A stretch of DNA of 64,000 nt from Pseudomonas sp. Irchel s3f7. Lineage in GTDB: Bacteria; Pseudomonadota; Gammaproteobacteria; Pseudomonadales; Pseudomonadaceae. The stretch is from assembly GCF_900187615.1 (NCBI RefSeq), contig NZ_FYDO01000016.1, positions 62,001 to 126,000 on the forward strand, read 5' to 3'. A program made the position numbers and the translations under genes. Shown here piece after piece: positions 1 to 8,582 of the stretch; the stretch's first letter is position 1, and every line of letters begins with the position of its first letter. The notes under the pieces were generated by a model, which was not told the DNA's origin, made no database searches, and saw only the letters and a program-made list of their open reading frames with translations.

Positions 1-417
1 GAACTCAAAGACGCTTCCCGGTTCGATAACGCGGGAAATGAAGTTGCCTTCAAGCAATGCAGGTCGAGAGTGTCCAGTCGGTGGTAAACGCCAAAGCGTG
101 AGGCAGTGGATGACGGCGTTCAGGTACAACTGCGCCTCTGAGGCCGTCAGAACTTGCTCCGGAAAGTCAGGATAAAACGGCCGGTGGTGCACATGAGCGC
201 CAGTCTCCCGCCGAAGCACTCCGACAATGTCGCGCAGCCAGTGCTTGAGTTCTGTCGCTGACAACATGCCGATTTGCTCAATCAGAGGCTCTGATAGTAC
301 ACATCGGAATGCAGCGACTTCCCGGACAGCCGACGCGACCTGAGCGGGCGTGGCACCGCCAGTGCCCATCGGGACGTGAACTTTGGTACGGCGACGCAGG
401 AACAGCTCCTGATTCAT
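1..417 (-). CDS. Unknown protein, 3' end cut by window edge
   Basis: An open frame of 139 codons runs without a stop from an ATG at 417 to the window edge, so only the N-terminal part is seen. It starts MNQELFLRRRTKVHVP and contains a tryptophan/tyrosine-containing stretch, ASEAQLYLNAVIHCLTLWRL, near residues 92-111. I do not recognise the family and assign no function. There is no clear signal peptide or membrane segment. A weak AAGG lies just before the ATG. A minus-strand terminator at 478-504 separates it from anything further right. Its place between the multicopper oxidase gene and where guaA would normally lie suggests accessory DNA (inference). Confidence 0.6.
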   Translation of the reverse strand, partial: MNQELFLRRRTKVHVPMGTGGATPAQVASAVREVAAFRCVLSEPLIEQIGMLSATELKHWLRDIVGVLRRETGAHVHHRPFYPDFPEQVLTASEAQLYLNAVIHCLTLWRLPPTGHSRPALLEGNFISRVIEPGSVFEF

Positions 418-477
418 CCTTGATTTTCTCCCTTGGCCTCCGTCGTGAACGAGCTGCAGCATCGTGTCTACAGCCGA

Positions 478-504
478 TATAAAAACGCCTGCAAGAAGCA
501 GGCG
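478..504 (-). terminator. Rho-independent terminator
   Basis: A 7-bp perfect stem CGCCTGC/GCAGGCG with loop AAGAA is followed on the minus strand by a run of T (the A run at 481-485). It lies upstream of the truncated minus-strand gene, so it would end a transcript entering from the right. No minus-strand gene is visible there, so that gene may have been lost. Confidence 0.6.
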
Positions 505-767
505 CGGTGTGGAGAGCGGAACCCCTAGGTCATAGGAGGTTTAGAAGGAAGGTGTTCCATAGCCACGAAGGGATTCTACGGGAGGCTGTTCCTGTTTGTC
601 AGGTTGCTGTACATCGCAACAGTAACAAGCTGCTTCACCATGCCGGGCAAGCAAAGTGCCTGCGTTTTTTCATCCAGGATTCCTTACTGTTTCGCAGTTG
701 CAGGTGTATCGTATTTGCCTTTTGCGGCCCTCCGGGCCTGTTGCTGATACGTGAGGTAGTTGAGTTC
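505..767. other. Gene-free stretch ahead of the multicopper oxidase
   Basis: No credible coding sequence is seen in these 263 bases. The oxidase reading frame stays open through them, but the translation has no family character and the Tat signal starts at 768. I looked for a copy of the guaA 3' end as an integration scar and did not find one. Confidence 0.5.
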
Positions 768-2144
768 ATGTCGTTTACCCGTCGCCAAATCCTCGGTGGC
801 CTGGCCGGTCTTGTTGTCGTTGGTGTCGGTGCTGGGGGCGCGTCGCGCTACTGGCTGGGCAAGATGGCTGACGCCGAGGCGGGTCACGATTACGAACTGA
901 TCGCGGCACCGCTGGACGTCGAACTGGTGGCCGGGCATAAGACGCCGGCCTGGGCCTTCGGCCCATCGGCACCGGGCACCGAATTGCGTGTGCGCCAGGG
1001 TGAATGGCTGCGGGTGCGCTTCATCAATCATCTGCCGGTCGCGACCACCATTCACTGGCACGGCATCCGCCTGCCGCTGGAGATGGACGGTGTGCCTTAT
1101 GTGTCGCAGCTGCCGGTATTGCCGGGTGAATACTTCGACTACAAGTTTCGCGTGCCGGATGCCGGCAGTTATTGGTACCACCCGCATGTGAACAGCAGCG
1201 AAGAACTTGGCCGGGGGCTGGTGGGGCCGCTGATCATCGAAGAGCGCGAGCCGACCGGTTTCAGGTACGAAAAAACCTTGAGTCTCAAGAGCTGGCATGT
1301 CGACGATGTGGGTAACTTCGTCGCGTTCAGCATTCCCCGTGAAGCCGCCCGTGGCGGTACGGCGGGGCGGCTGTCGACGATCAACGGCGTGCCACAAGCG
1401 GTGATCGAATTGCCGGCCGGACAGGTCACCCGCGTGCGCTTGCTCAATCTCGATAACACGCTGACCTATCGCCTGAATATTCCCGGCGTCGAAGCGCAGA
1501 TCTACGCGCTGGACGGCAATCCCATCGAGCCGCGCCCACTGGGCAAGGAATACTGGCTGGGTCCCGGCATGCGCATTTGCCTGGCAATCAAGGCCCCGCC
1601 GGCCGGTGAAGAGTTGTCGTTGCGTAACGGCCCGGTGCGCTTGGGCACGTTCCGTTCGGTGGCCAATACCGACGCGCCGACCGAGTGGCCACCGGCACTG
1701 CCGGCCAACCCGATCGCCGAGCCGGACCTGGCCAACGCCGAGAAACTCAACTTCAATTTCGAATGGGTCGGCTCGGTGTCGGTCAACGTCGACAACGGCA
1801 AGCCGCCCAGCCTGTGGCAGATCAATGGCAAGGCCTGGGACATCACGGACAAGACCTGCGCCGACCGCCCGATTGCCAAGCTCGAAAAGGGCAAGAGCTA
1901 CATTTTCGAATTGAAGAACATGACTCAGTATCAGCACCCGATTCACTTGCACGGCATGAGTTTCAAAGTGATCGCCTCGAACCGGCACAAGGTCATTCCG
2001 TATTTCACTGACACCTATCTGCTGGGCAAGAACGAGCGCGCTCAAGTGGCGCTGGTGGCGGATAATCCGGGAGTTTGGATGTTCCATTGCCATGTGATCG
2101 ATCACATGGAAACCGGCCTGATGGCCGCCATCGAGGTGGCGTGA
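768..2144 (+). CDS. Multicopper oxidase with Tat signal
   Basis: Periplasmic copper oxidase that couples oxidation of a metal ion or phenol-like substrate to reduction of O2; the substrate is not predictable. From the ATG at 768 it is 458 residues. The N-terminus SFTRRQILGG followed by a glycine/valine-rich stretch is a twin-arginine signal, which decides this start over an open frame reaching back to 507; GAGG lies 11 bases upstream. All four copper-ligand motifs are present: HWHG (96-99), HPH (138-140), HPIHLHG (390-396) and HCHVIDHMETGLM (440-452). The stop overlaps the tadA start (TGATG), so the two are probably co-transcribed. The same pair occurs in P. aeruginosa (PA3768-PA3767) beside guaA. 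Confidence 0.9.
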   Translation: MSFTRRQILGGLAGLVVVGVGAGGASRYWLGKMADAEAGHDYELIAAPLDVELVAGHKTPAWAFGPSAPGTELRVRQGEWLRVRFINHLPVATTIHWHGIRLPLEMDGVPYVSQLPVLPGEYFDYKFRVPDAGSYWYHPHVNSSEELGRGLVGPLIIEEREPTGFRYEKTLSLKSWHVDDVGNFVAFSIPREAARGGTAGRLSTINGVPQAVIELPAGQVTRVRLLNLDNTLTYRLNIPGVEAQIYALDGNPIEPRPLGKEYWLGPGMRICLAIKAPPAGEELSLRNGPVRLGTFRSVANTDAPTEWPPALPANPIAEPDLANAEKLNFNFEWVGSVSVNVDNGKPPSLWQINGKAWDITDKTCADRPIAKLEKGKSYIFELKNMTQYQHPIHLHGMSFKVIASNRHKVIPYFTDTYLLGKNERAQVALVADNPGVWMFHCHVIDHMETGLMAAIEVA

Positions 2145-2641
2145 TGCGTCAGATTCGTCCCGCCGCGATCATTGATCGCAGTCGTGATCGTGATTTCATG
2201 CGCGAAGCGTTGGCATTGGCCGCTGAAGGCGCCGCTCTCGGTGAAGTGCCGGTGGGCGCGGTGCTGGTGCAGGACGGTGAGATCATCGGTCGCGGCTTCA
2301 ACTGCCCGATCAGTGGCAACGACCCTAGCGCCCACGCCGAGATGGTTGCGATCCGCAATGCGGCTCAGACCGTGAGCAACTATCGTCTGCCGGGCAGCAC
2401 GCTCTACGTCACGCTGGAGCCGTGCAGCATGTGTGCGGGGCTGATCGTGCATTCGCGGATTGCGCGGGTGGTGTACGGCGCGCTGGAGCCGAAAGCGGGG
2501 ATTGTGCAGAGCCAGGGGCAGTTTTTCACCCAGGGCTTTTTGAATCACCGGGTGTTGTATGAGGGCGGGGTGTTGGCGGAGGAGTGCGGGGCGGTGTTGA
2601 GCGAGTTCTTCAAGGCCCGCCGCGCAAAACCTGCAGACTAA
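2144..2641 (+). CDS. tadA: tRNA-specific adenosine deaminase TadA
   Basis: Deaminates A34 to inosine in the anticodon of tRNA-Arg(ACG), allowing decoding of CGU/CGC/CGA codons; cytoplasmic and usually essential. The 165-residue product has the deaminase zinc/catalytic signature HAE (H64, E66) and PCSMC (C94, C97). The ATG at 2144 overlaps the TGA of the oxidase gene. A longer open frame from 2075 lies inside the oxidase and is not needed. Length and motifs match the family. The C-terminus ends shortly before a paired REP. Confidence 0.95.
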   Translation: MRQIRPAAIIDRSRDRDFMREALALAAEGAALGEVPVGAVLVQDGEIIGRGFNCPISGNDPSAHAEMVAIRNAAQTVSNYRLPGSTLYVTLEPCSMCAGLIVHSRIARVVYGALEPKAGIVQSQGQFFTQGFLNHRVLYEGGVLAEECGAVLSEFFKARRAKPAD

Positions 2642-2651
2642 ACACCGCCCT

Positions 2652-2743
2652 CTGTAGGAGCTGGCTTGCCAGCGATAGCGTCGGCACACACAACCGCGAT
2701 GTCGACTGAACCACCGATATCGCTGGCAAGCCAGCTCCTACAG
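2652..2743. repeat. Paired REP (BIME), GGCTTGCC type
   Basis: Two inverted copies of the core GTAGGAGCTGGCTTGCCAGC flank about 35 bases. It lies between the convergent tadA and cmoB genes and may also help end transcription. Confidence 0.85.
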
Positions 2744-2754
2744 GTGTTTGTGGA

Positions 2755-3711
2755 TCATTTCTTCGCGACAATCACCGCCCGCATCGGCGCCGGCAATCCT
2801 TCAACGGTCTTGCTGTGATCCTCGGGATCAAGGAAGTCGCTCAACGACTGATACTTCATCCACTCCGTGCCGCGCTGTTCCTCGATTGTGGTGGTGCTGA
2901 CGTCCACACATTTCACATCGGTGAACCCGGCGCGGCGCAGCCACAGTTCCAGCGCCGGAACTGACGGCAAGAACCACACGTTGCGCATTTGCGCGTATCG
3001 GTCCTCCGGCACCAGCACCTGCTGTTGGTCGCCTTCGATCACCAGGGTTTCCAGCACCAGTTCACCACCCTTGACCAGGCAATCCTTCAGCGCCAGCAAA
3101 TGCTCGATGGGCGAACGGCGGTGGTAGAACACGCCCATGGAAAACACCGTGTCGAAGCCTTCGAGGTTCGGCGGCAGGTCTTCGAACGGGAAGGGCAGGT
3201 GCCAGGCATTCGGCTCTGACAGGTAACGCTGCACCGCCTGGAACTGGCAGAAGAACAGCCAGTTCGGATCGACGCCGATCACGCTGTCGGCGCCGGCGCC
3301 GAGCATGCGCCACATGTAATAGCCGTTGCCGCAGCCGACATCGAGGATGCGTTTGCCTTTCAGATCCAGGTGCGGAGCGACCCGCGACCACTTCCAGTCC
3401 GAACGCCATTCGGTGTCGACGTGCACGCCGAACAGGTCGAACGGCCCCTTGCGCCAAGGCGACAGGCCCATCAACGCCGTGCGCATTTGTGCACGGGTTT
3501 CATCGTCGCAATCGGTGTCGAGCTTCAAGCCGTTGAGCAAATCGACTTCGCTCGGCTGGATTTTCGGCAAGGCATCCAGCGCACTCTGCCAGCGCTCCAG
3601 GTCGCCGTGACCCTTCTCCATTTTCTTGTCGAGTTGTGCTTGCAGGGTGTTGGCCCATTCGGCCAGCGGCGTGCCTGCCAGACGGCGGGCGAGGGGGGAC
3701 AGATCAATCAT
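2755..3711 (-). CDS. cmoB: tRNA U34 carboxymethyltransferase CmoB
   Basis: Transfers the carboxymethyl group of carboxy-S-adenosylmethionine to 5-hydroxyuridine-34 of tRNA, giving 5-oxyacetyluridine (cmo5U). The 318-residue product shows the class I methyltransferase motif I ILDVGCGNGYYMWRM near residue 124 and the family-typical N-terminus with LARRLAGTPLAEWA. It begins ATGA-overlapped with the end of cmoA, so the two form an operon and act in consecutive steps. Length is that of the E. coli protein (about 323). Confidence 0.95.
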   Translation of the reverse strand: MIDLSPLARRLAGTPLAEWANTLQAQLDKKMEKGHGDLERWQSALDALPKIQPSEVDLLNGLKLDTDCDDETRAQMRTALMGLSPWRKGPFDLFGVHVDTEWRSDWKWSRVAPHLDLKGKRILDVGCGNGYYMWRMLGAGADSVIGVDPNWLFFCQFQAVQRYLSEPNAWHLPFPFEDLPPNLEGFDTVFSMGVFYHRRSPIEHLLALKDCLVKGGELVLETLVIEGDQQQVLVPEDRYAQMRNVWFLPSVPALELWLRRAGFTDVKCVDVSTTTIEEQRGTEWMKYQSLSDFLDPEDHSKTVEGLPAPMRAVIVAKK

Positions 3712-4451
3712 GGCAAGGCAATCAACGAGGCAAAGTTAAGACACTGGAACCACGGCACGACTTTCGAGAACCCGGCGGCCAGCAGGCGTTCGCGGTGTTC
3801 TTCGAGGCTGTCGGGCTTCATGACGTTTTCGATGGCACTGCGCTTCTGGGCAATTTCCAGTTCGCTGTAGCCGTTGGCGCGTTTGAAGGCGATGTGCAGG
3901 TCGGTGAGCAGCGCGTGCTCCTGCTCGTCTTCGAAGCGCAGTTTTTCCGAGAGGATCAATGCACCGCCGGGCAACAGTGACTGGCGGATACGCGACAGCA
4001 ACGCCGTGCGCTGATCCGGGGCAATGAATTGCAGGGTGAAGTTCAGCGCCACCACCGAGGCTGGCTGGAATTGCAGGGCGAGGATATCGCCTTCGATCAC
4101 TTCGACCGGCAGCAACTCCTGGAACATCGAATCCTGACCGTTGAGGTATTCGCGGCAGCGCTCGACCATGGCGGCGGAGTTATCCACAGCGATGACGCGG
4201 CAACCGTCGGTGCGCACATGACGGCGCAGGGCCTGGGTCACGGCGCCAAGGGACGAGCCGAGGTCGTAGAGCACGCTATTGGGCTGGGCGAATTGCGCGG
4301 CGAGCACGCCGAGGTTTTCCACAATGGTCGGATAACCGGGCACCGAGCGCTTGATCATGTCCGGGAACACCCGCACCACGTCCTCGTTGAAGGCGAAGTC
4401 AGGCACCTGGGTCAAAGGCTGGGCGAAAAGGCGATCGGATTCTTTGCTCAC
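3708..4451 (-). CDS. cmoA: Carboxy-S-adenosyl-L-methionine synthase CmoA
   Basis: Makes carboxy-SAM from SAM and prephenate, the donor used by CmoB. The 247-residue protein has the methyltransferase fold signature VLYDLGSSLGAVTQALRRH and the family stretch PDFAFNEDVVRVFPDMI near the N-terminus. It is the first gene of the cmoA-cmoB operon with a 4-base overlap. Start chosen from the conserved MSKESDRLFAQPL N-terminus. Confidence 0.95.
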   Translation of the reverse strand: MSKESDRLFAQPLTQVPDFAFNEDVVRVFPDMIKRSVPGYPTIVENLGVLAAQFAQPNSVLYDLGSSLGAVTQALRRHVRTDGCRVIAVDNSAAMVERCREYLNGQDSMFQELLPVEVIEGDILALQFQPASVVALNFTLQFIAPDQRTALLSRIRQSLLPGGALILSEKLRFEDEQEHALLTDLHIAFKRANGYSELEIAQKRSAIENVMKPDSLEEHRERLLAAGFSKVVPWFQCLNFASLIALP

Positions 4452-4538
4452 GGCGGTTCCGGCGGTATCGGTGAAAAGGCCGGCATTTTAGCCAAGTTGG
4501 CGCAGGGATGCGCGGGTTGTCTGATAAAGCGCAAAATC

Positions 4539-4616
4539 AAAAGATCGCAGCCTGCGGCAGCTCCTACATTGGAAACCCGATCCCCGTAGGAGCTGCCGCA
4601 GGCTGCGATCTTTTTT
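4539..4616. repeat. Inverted repeat, AAAAGATCGCAG type REP
   Basis: Arms of the form AAAAGATCGCAGCCTGCGGC and its complement enclose a short spacer with two CTCCTAC/GTAGGAG halves. It ends in a run of T on the plus strand. The right end overlaps the stop codon of the lysoplasmalogenase gene (4615-4617). It can fold as a long hairpin and may act as its terminator. Confidence 0.8.
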
Positions 4617-5256
4617 ATGCTGAGTGCGTTTTTTGGCTGAAAGCCGAAGCAGTGATCCCCCATTGGCCAAGCCAGTAGCTGAGGATGATCACGTAAGGCG
4701 CGGCATCAAACGGCACCACGAAACGACTGATGCCAATCACGCTATCGGAAAACACAAACGCCACCGCGCCTGCTGCCGCCAACAGCGCCGAACGTTTGGG
4801 CACCTCGGTCCCGAGCCGGGCCAGTGCGCGCCAAAGCATGGCGCTGATCGCCAGGCCATAGACAATCACCGGCACCAGCAATGGCCCAAGCCCGTGGGAA
4901 ATCAGAATCCCCAACAACACCGCGCCAACGCCGAGGGCGATGATCAGCGGCAACAGCGCCAGACGCCGACAGTCGCTCAAGTAGGCTTTCAGATAAGCCA
5001 GATGCGCGACCAGAAACGCCCCGAGGCCGAACACAAACAAATCCCCGGGCCACGCCAGCAGCACATCGCCGAGCAGGGAGAAAATCAATCCGAGACTGAT
5101 CCAGCGCCGGTAATCGCTGGGTGGCGCGTCGTGTAGCCAGCCGAGAAGGGCCAGCACCGGCAGCGGCTTGACCAGCAGGCACAGCAAAGAGGCATGGACG
5201 CTTAGGCCGTAGAGAAAGGTCACCGCGCCCATCAGCGCCAGAATCAGCCAGCCCAC
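4615..5256 (-). CDS. YhhN-family membrane protein (lysoplasmalogenase-like)
   Basis: Integral inner-membrane protein of the TMEM86/YhhN family, whose animal members hydrolyse lysoplasmalogens; the bacterial substrate is not settled. The 213 residues are almost entirely hydrophobic with about eight membrane segments, and include LGLIFSLLGDVLLAWP and FLVAHLAYLKAYL, typical of the family with its conserved acidic residues. It begins two bases after the stop of the upstream inhibitor lipoprotein gene, so they share a transcript. The stop codon lies at the end of a REP. Confidence 0.85.
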   Translation of the reverse strand: MGWLILALMGAVTFLYGLSVHASLLCLLVKPLPVLALLGWLHDAPPSDYRRWISLGLIFSLLGDVLLAWPGDLFVFGLGAFLVAHLAYLKAYLSDCRRLALLPLIIALGVGAVLLGILISHGLGPLLVPVIVYGLAISAMLWRALARLGTEVPKRSALLAAAGAVAFVFSDSVIGISRFVVPFDAAPYVIILSYWLGQWGITASAFSQKTHSA

Positions 5257-5258
5257 GG

Positions 5259-5651
5259 TCAGTTAACCGAGATCGCGCAGTCGAAGGTTTCCACCGGCAA
5301 CACTTCCGGCGCCCAAGGCTGTTGCGAGGTCAGGCGCAGGCGCCCGTTGCCGGGAGCAAAGGCCTGGAAGCGCCAGGTCGACACACCTGCCGCGCCCACG
5401 ACGCCGGCATCCTCCGGATTTCGGTAAACCTCTGGACCTAATGCGTGCAATACGCCACCGGCTGAATCCTGGACGGCCCAGCGGTAACCTGTGGTGGGGT
5501 TGCTCGGCAGGGTCAGGATCAGGTTTTGTCCGTTGCTGAGCTGCACCGGGCATTCGCTTTGTTTTTCCACGGTCACGTTCTGTGCAGGTTGCGTGGCGCA
5601 TCCGGCCAGCAAGGCGAGGGCGAGGGGGATCAACAGGCGAGTGGGGGACAT
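5259..5651 (-). CDS. Chagasin-like (I42) protease inhibitor lipoprotein
   Basis: Predicted outer- or inner-membrane lipoprotein inhibiting papain-like cysteine proteases. With the ATG at 5651 it has 130 residues. The lipobox LLAGC places the lipidated Cys at 18, and the I42 loops are visible as NPTTGY (51-56), GAAGVSTWRF and QPW (the canonical third loop is RPW). An upstream GTG at 5675 would push the signal peptide inwards, so 5651 is preferred; GGAG lies 11 bases ahead. It is followed within 2 bases by the YhhN gene. The physiological protease target is unknown. Confidence 0.8.
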   Translation of the reverse strand: MSPTRLLIPLALALLAGCATQPAQNVTVEKQSECPVQLSNGQNLILTLPSNPTTGYRWAVQDSAGGVLHALGPEVYRNPEDAGVVGAAGVSTWRFQAFAPGNGRLRLTSQQPWAPEVLPVETFDCAISVN

Positions 5652-5746
5652 AAGGTCAGTGGCTCCGGCGTTCACGACGAACGGCGAGCATAACCGAGTT
5701 GAGACAAATTGTGACAGTCAGGGAAGTCGGCGTTGTCAGTGCCGAC

Positions 5747-5845
5747 GCCATCGCTGGCAAGCCAGGCTCCTACAGGGTTTTGCGGTGGACACATAATCTG
5801 TGAGCACCCCCAATCACTGTAGGAGCAAGCTTGCTCGCGATGGCG
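5747..5845. repeat. Two REP copies of different type
   Basis: A GCCATCGCTGGCAAGCC-type copy at 5747-5775 and a GTAGGAGCAAGCTTGCTCGC copy at 5818-5845 lie in the space between the lon stop and the inhibitor gene. They belong to two different REP classes and do not form a clean pair. Confidence 0.7.
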
Positions 5846-5868
5846 GTAATGCAGGCACTACAGAAACA

Positions 5869-8286
5869 TCAGAAAAGCACCTTCGCCACATCCGCAAACC
5901 GCTTGGCGAAATGTACCGTGATGCCTTCTTTCAAATACTCCGGCAGCTCTTCGAAGCTCCCGCGGTTGGCCTCAGGCAAGATCAGTTCGAAAATCTTCTG
6001 CCGCCGCGCCGCAATGACCTTCTCGCGCACGCCACCAATCGGCAGTACATGCCCGGTCAAAGTCAGTTCGCCGGTCATCGCCACGCCTTTTTTCGGCGGC
6101 TGGTTGCGGGCCAGCGACAGCAGGGCACTGGCCATGGTCACGCCGGCGCTCGGGCCATCTTTGGGCGTCGCACCTTCCGGCACATGCAAGTGCACGAAAG
6201 CCTCATCGAAGAACTTCGCATCGCCGCCGAACATCTTCAGGTGCGAGCTGACGTAGCTGTAGGCGATTTCCGCCGATTCTTTCATCACATCGCCCAATTG
6301 CCCGGTGAGTTTGAAACCACGGTTGAGGGTGTGAATCCGTGTCGCTTCAATCGGCAAGGTCGCGCCGCCCATGCTGGTCCAGGCCAGACCGGTGATCACG
6401 CCGACTCCCGACAGCACTTGCTCGTTACGGAACACCGGTTTTCCGAGGGACGTTTCGAGGTCCTTGGTGCCGAGCTTGATCACGGCCTTTGGATCGTCGA
6501 GCAGTTTCATCACCGCTTTACGCACCAGTTTGCCGAGGTTTTTCTCCAGCTGACGTACGCCGGCTTCACGGGCATATCCGTCGACCAACGCCTTCAGGGC
6601 GTTGTCGCTGATGCTCAGGCTGCCTTTGGACACGCCCGCTTTCTCAAGCTGCTTGGGCCACAGATGACGCTTGGCGATGGCGACTTTTTCTTCGGTGATG
6701 TAACCGGACAGGCGAATTACTTCCATCCGGTCGAGCAACGGACTGGGGATCGAGTCCAGGGTGTTGGCGGTGCAGATGAACAGCACTTTCGACAGGTCCA
6801 TCCGCAGATCCAGATAGTGGTCGAGGAATTCCACGTTCTGTTCCGGGTCGAGGGTTTCCAGCAAGGCCGAGGCCGGGTCGCCCTGGTAGCTCTGGCCCAT
6901 CTTGTCGATCTCGTCGAGCATGATCACCGGGTTCATCACTTCGACGTCTTTGAGCGCCTGCACCAGTTTGCCCGGTTGCGCGCCGATGTAGGTGCGGCGG
7001 TGGCCCTTGATCTCGGCTTCGTCACGCATGCCGCCGAGGCTGAAGCGATAGAACGGCCGACCGAGGGATTCGGCGATGGATTTGCCGACGCTGGTCTTGC
7101 CCACGCCCGGTGGCCCCACCAGCAAAACGATGGATCCGCTGATCTCGCCTTTATAGGCACCGACCGCGAGGAATTCGAGGATGCGGTCCTTGATGTCGTC
7201 GAGGCCGGCATGGTGTTTGTCCAGCACCTTGCGGGCGTGCTTGAGGTCGAGTTTGTCCTCGCCGAAAACGCCCCACGGCACCGAGGTCGCCCAGTCGAGG
7301 TAGTTGCGCGTGACCGCATACTCCGGCGAGCCGGTCTCGAGGATCGACAGCTTGTTCATTTCCTCTTCGATGCGCTTCTGTGCCTGGGGTGACAAGACTT
7401 TGCCGACCAGCCGCTGTTCGAACTGTTCGATGTCGGCGCTGCGGTCGTCCTTGGTCAGGCCCAGTTCCTGCTGAATGACCTTGAGCTGTTCCTTGAGGAA
7501 GAACTCACGCTGATGCTCGCCGATCTTGCGGTTCACTTCGGCGGAAATCTCTTTTTGCAGACGCGCGACTTCGACTTCCTTGCGCAGCATCGGCAGGACT
7601 TTCTCCATGCGCTTGAGCATCGGCACGCAGTCGAGCACTTCCTGCAGCTCGCTGCCGGTGGCCGAGGTCAGGGCCGCGGCGAAGTCGGTCAGCGGCGATG
7701 GATCGTTGGGGCTGAAGCGGTTGAGGTAGTTCTTCAGCTCTTCGCTGTACAGCGGGTTGAGCGGCAGCAGTTCCTTGATCGCATTGATCAACGCCATGCC
7801 GTAGGCCTTGACCTCGTCGGTCGGCTCGCTCGGCTGGTGCGGGTATTCGACTTCCACCAGGTACGGCGGGCGATGGTGTTTGAGCCAGGTCTTGAGGCGG
7901 ACGCGGGTCAGGCCCTGGGCGACGAACTGCAGTTTGCCGTTTTCGCGGCTGGCGTGGTGCACCTTGACCAGCGTGCCGTACAGCGGCAGGGCCGAGGTGT
8001 CGAAATGGCGCGGGTCTTCCTGGGTCGTGTCCATGTAGAACAGGGCCAGGGTGTGGTGTTCGGAGTTGGCCACCAGATCCAGCGTCTCGGCCCACGGATC
8101 TTCATTGACGATGACCGGCAGCACCTGGGCCGGGAAGAACGGGCGATTGTGGATCGGGATGATGTAGACCTTATCCGGCAGGTTTTGGCCAGGCAGGGCG
8201 AGGCCTTTGCCGGTGGTGTGGTGTTCGGCGTTCTCTGGATCGGCGTATTCGCTCGGCTCTTCGGGGAATTCTTGCTGGTCGCTCAT
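5869..8286 (-). CDS. lon: ATP-dependent Lon protease (gcd-linked copy)
   Basis: Cytoplasmic AAA+ serine protease degrading misfolded and regulatory proteins. The 805-residue sequence has the Lon N-domain, a Walker A motif GPPGVGKTS near 390, and the Ser-Lys dyad S713 (in PKDGPSAG) and K756 (in GGVREKVIAA). The spacing of 43 residues equals that of E. coli Lon. The N-terminus carries an acidic extension (EFPEEPSEYADPENAEHH). It lies next to gcd rather than beside clpX, so it is probably the second Lon of Pseudomonas (the same position as in P. putida); the P. aeruginosa paralogue is called AsrA. Confidence 0.9.
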   Translation of the reverse strand: MSDQQEFPEEPSEYADPENAEHHTTGKGLALPGQNLPDKVYIIPIHNRPFFPAQVLPVIVNEDPWAETLDLVANSEHHTLALFYMDTTQEDPRHFDTSALPLYGTLVKVHHASRENGKLQFVAQGLTRVRLKTWLKHHRPPYLVEVEYPHQPSEPTDEVKAYGMALINAIKELLPLNPLYSEELKNYLNRFSPNDPSPLTDFAAALTSATGSELQEVLDCVPMLKRMEKVLPMLRKEVEVARLQKEISAEVNRKIGEHQREFFLKEQLKVIQQELGLTKDDRSADIEQFEQRLVGKVLSPQAQKRIEEEMNKLSILETGSPEYAVTRNYLDWATSVPWGVFGEDKLDLKHARKVLDKHHAGLDDIKDRILEFLAVGAYKGEISGSIVLLVGPPGVGKTSVGKSIAESLGRPFYRFSLGGMRDEAEIKGHRRTYIGAQPGKLVQALKDVEVMNPVIMLDEIDKMGQSYQGDPASALLETLDPEQNVEFLDHYLDLRMDLSKVLFICTANTLDSIPSPLLDRMEVIRLSGYITEEKVAIAKRHLWPKQLEKAGVSKGSLSISDNALKALVDGYAREAGVRQLEKNLGKLVRKAVMKLLDDPKAVIKLGTKDLETSLGKPVFRNEQVLSGVGVITGLAWTSMGGATLPIEATRIHTLNRGFKLTGQLGDVMKESAEIAYSYVSSHLKMFGGDAKFFDEAFVHLHVPEGATPKDGPSAGVTMASALLSLARNQPPKKGVAMTGELTLTGHVLPIGGVREKVIAARRQKIFELILPEANRGSFEELPEYLKEGITVHFAKRFADVAKVLF

Positions 8287-8427
8287 GGGGGCACCTGCGC
8301 AATGGGTATGGGTCTTAGATGGGGCAGGTTGGCGGTGGTTTCAACGGTCAATTTGTGCAAGCAGGTGTTTTGGCTGTGTGTTCAGCGCACAGACAGGTTG
8401 GCTGGAAACTGTGACAGATGAATTCAT

Positions 8428-8512
8428 CTGTAGGAGCCGGCTTGCTGGCGAAGGTGTGTCAGCTGCGGTGATGTCGCCTGACACGCCATCGCCAGCAAGC
8501 CGGCTCCTACAG
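8428..8512. repeat. Paired REP (BIME), GGCTTGCTGGCGA type
   Basis: Inverted cores GTAGGAGCCGGCTTGCTGGCGA and complement, in the gap between gcd (stop side) and the lon start. Confidence 0.85.
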
Positions 8513-8528
8513 TGTTTTTCACACGATC

Positions 8529-8569
8529 AAAAAAAGGCGACGCCTGTGAGGGCGTCGCCTTTGGTTTTT
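8529..8569 (-). terminator. Terminator of gcd
   Basis: An 11-bp perfect stem AAGGCGACGCC/GGCGTCGCCTT with a 6-base loop is flanked by A7 on the left and T5 on the right. It therefore works as an intrinsic terminator on the minus strand just after gcd, and possibly in both directions. Confidence 0.9.
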
Positions 8570-8582
8570 CTGTCGCTAAATC

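Noticed and set aside
684..2105. 473-residue antisense open frame across the multicopper oxidase gene
   Set aside because: It mirrors a gene with all copper motifs; no family character and typical of GC-rich shadow frames.
5800..7392. 530-residue plus-strand frame opposite lon
   Set aside because: Low-complexity His/Arg/Gln translation, antisense to an unmistakable Lon.
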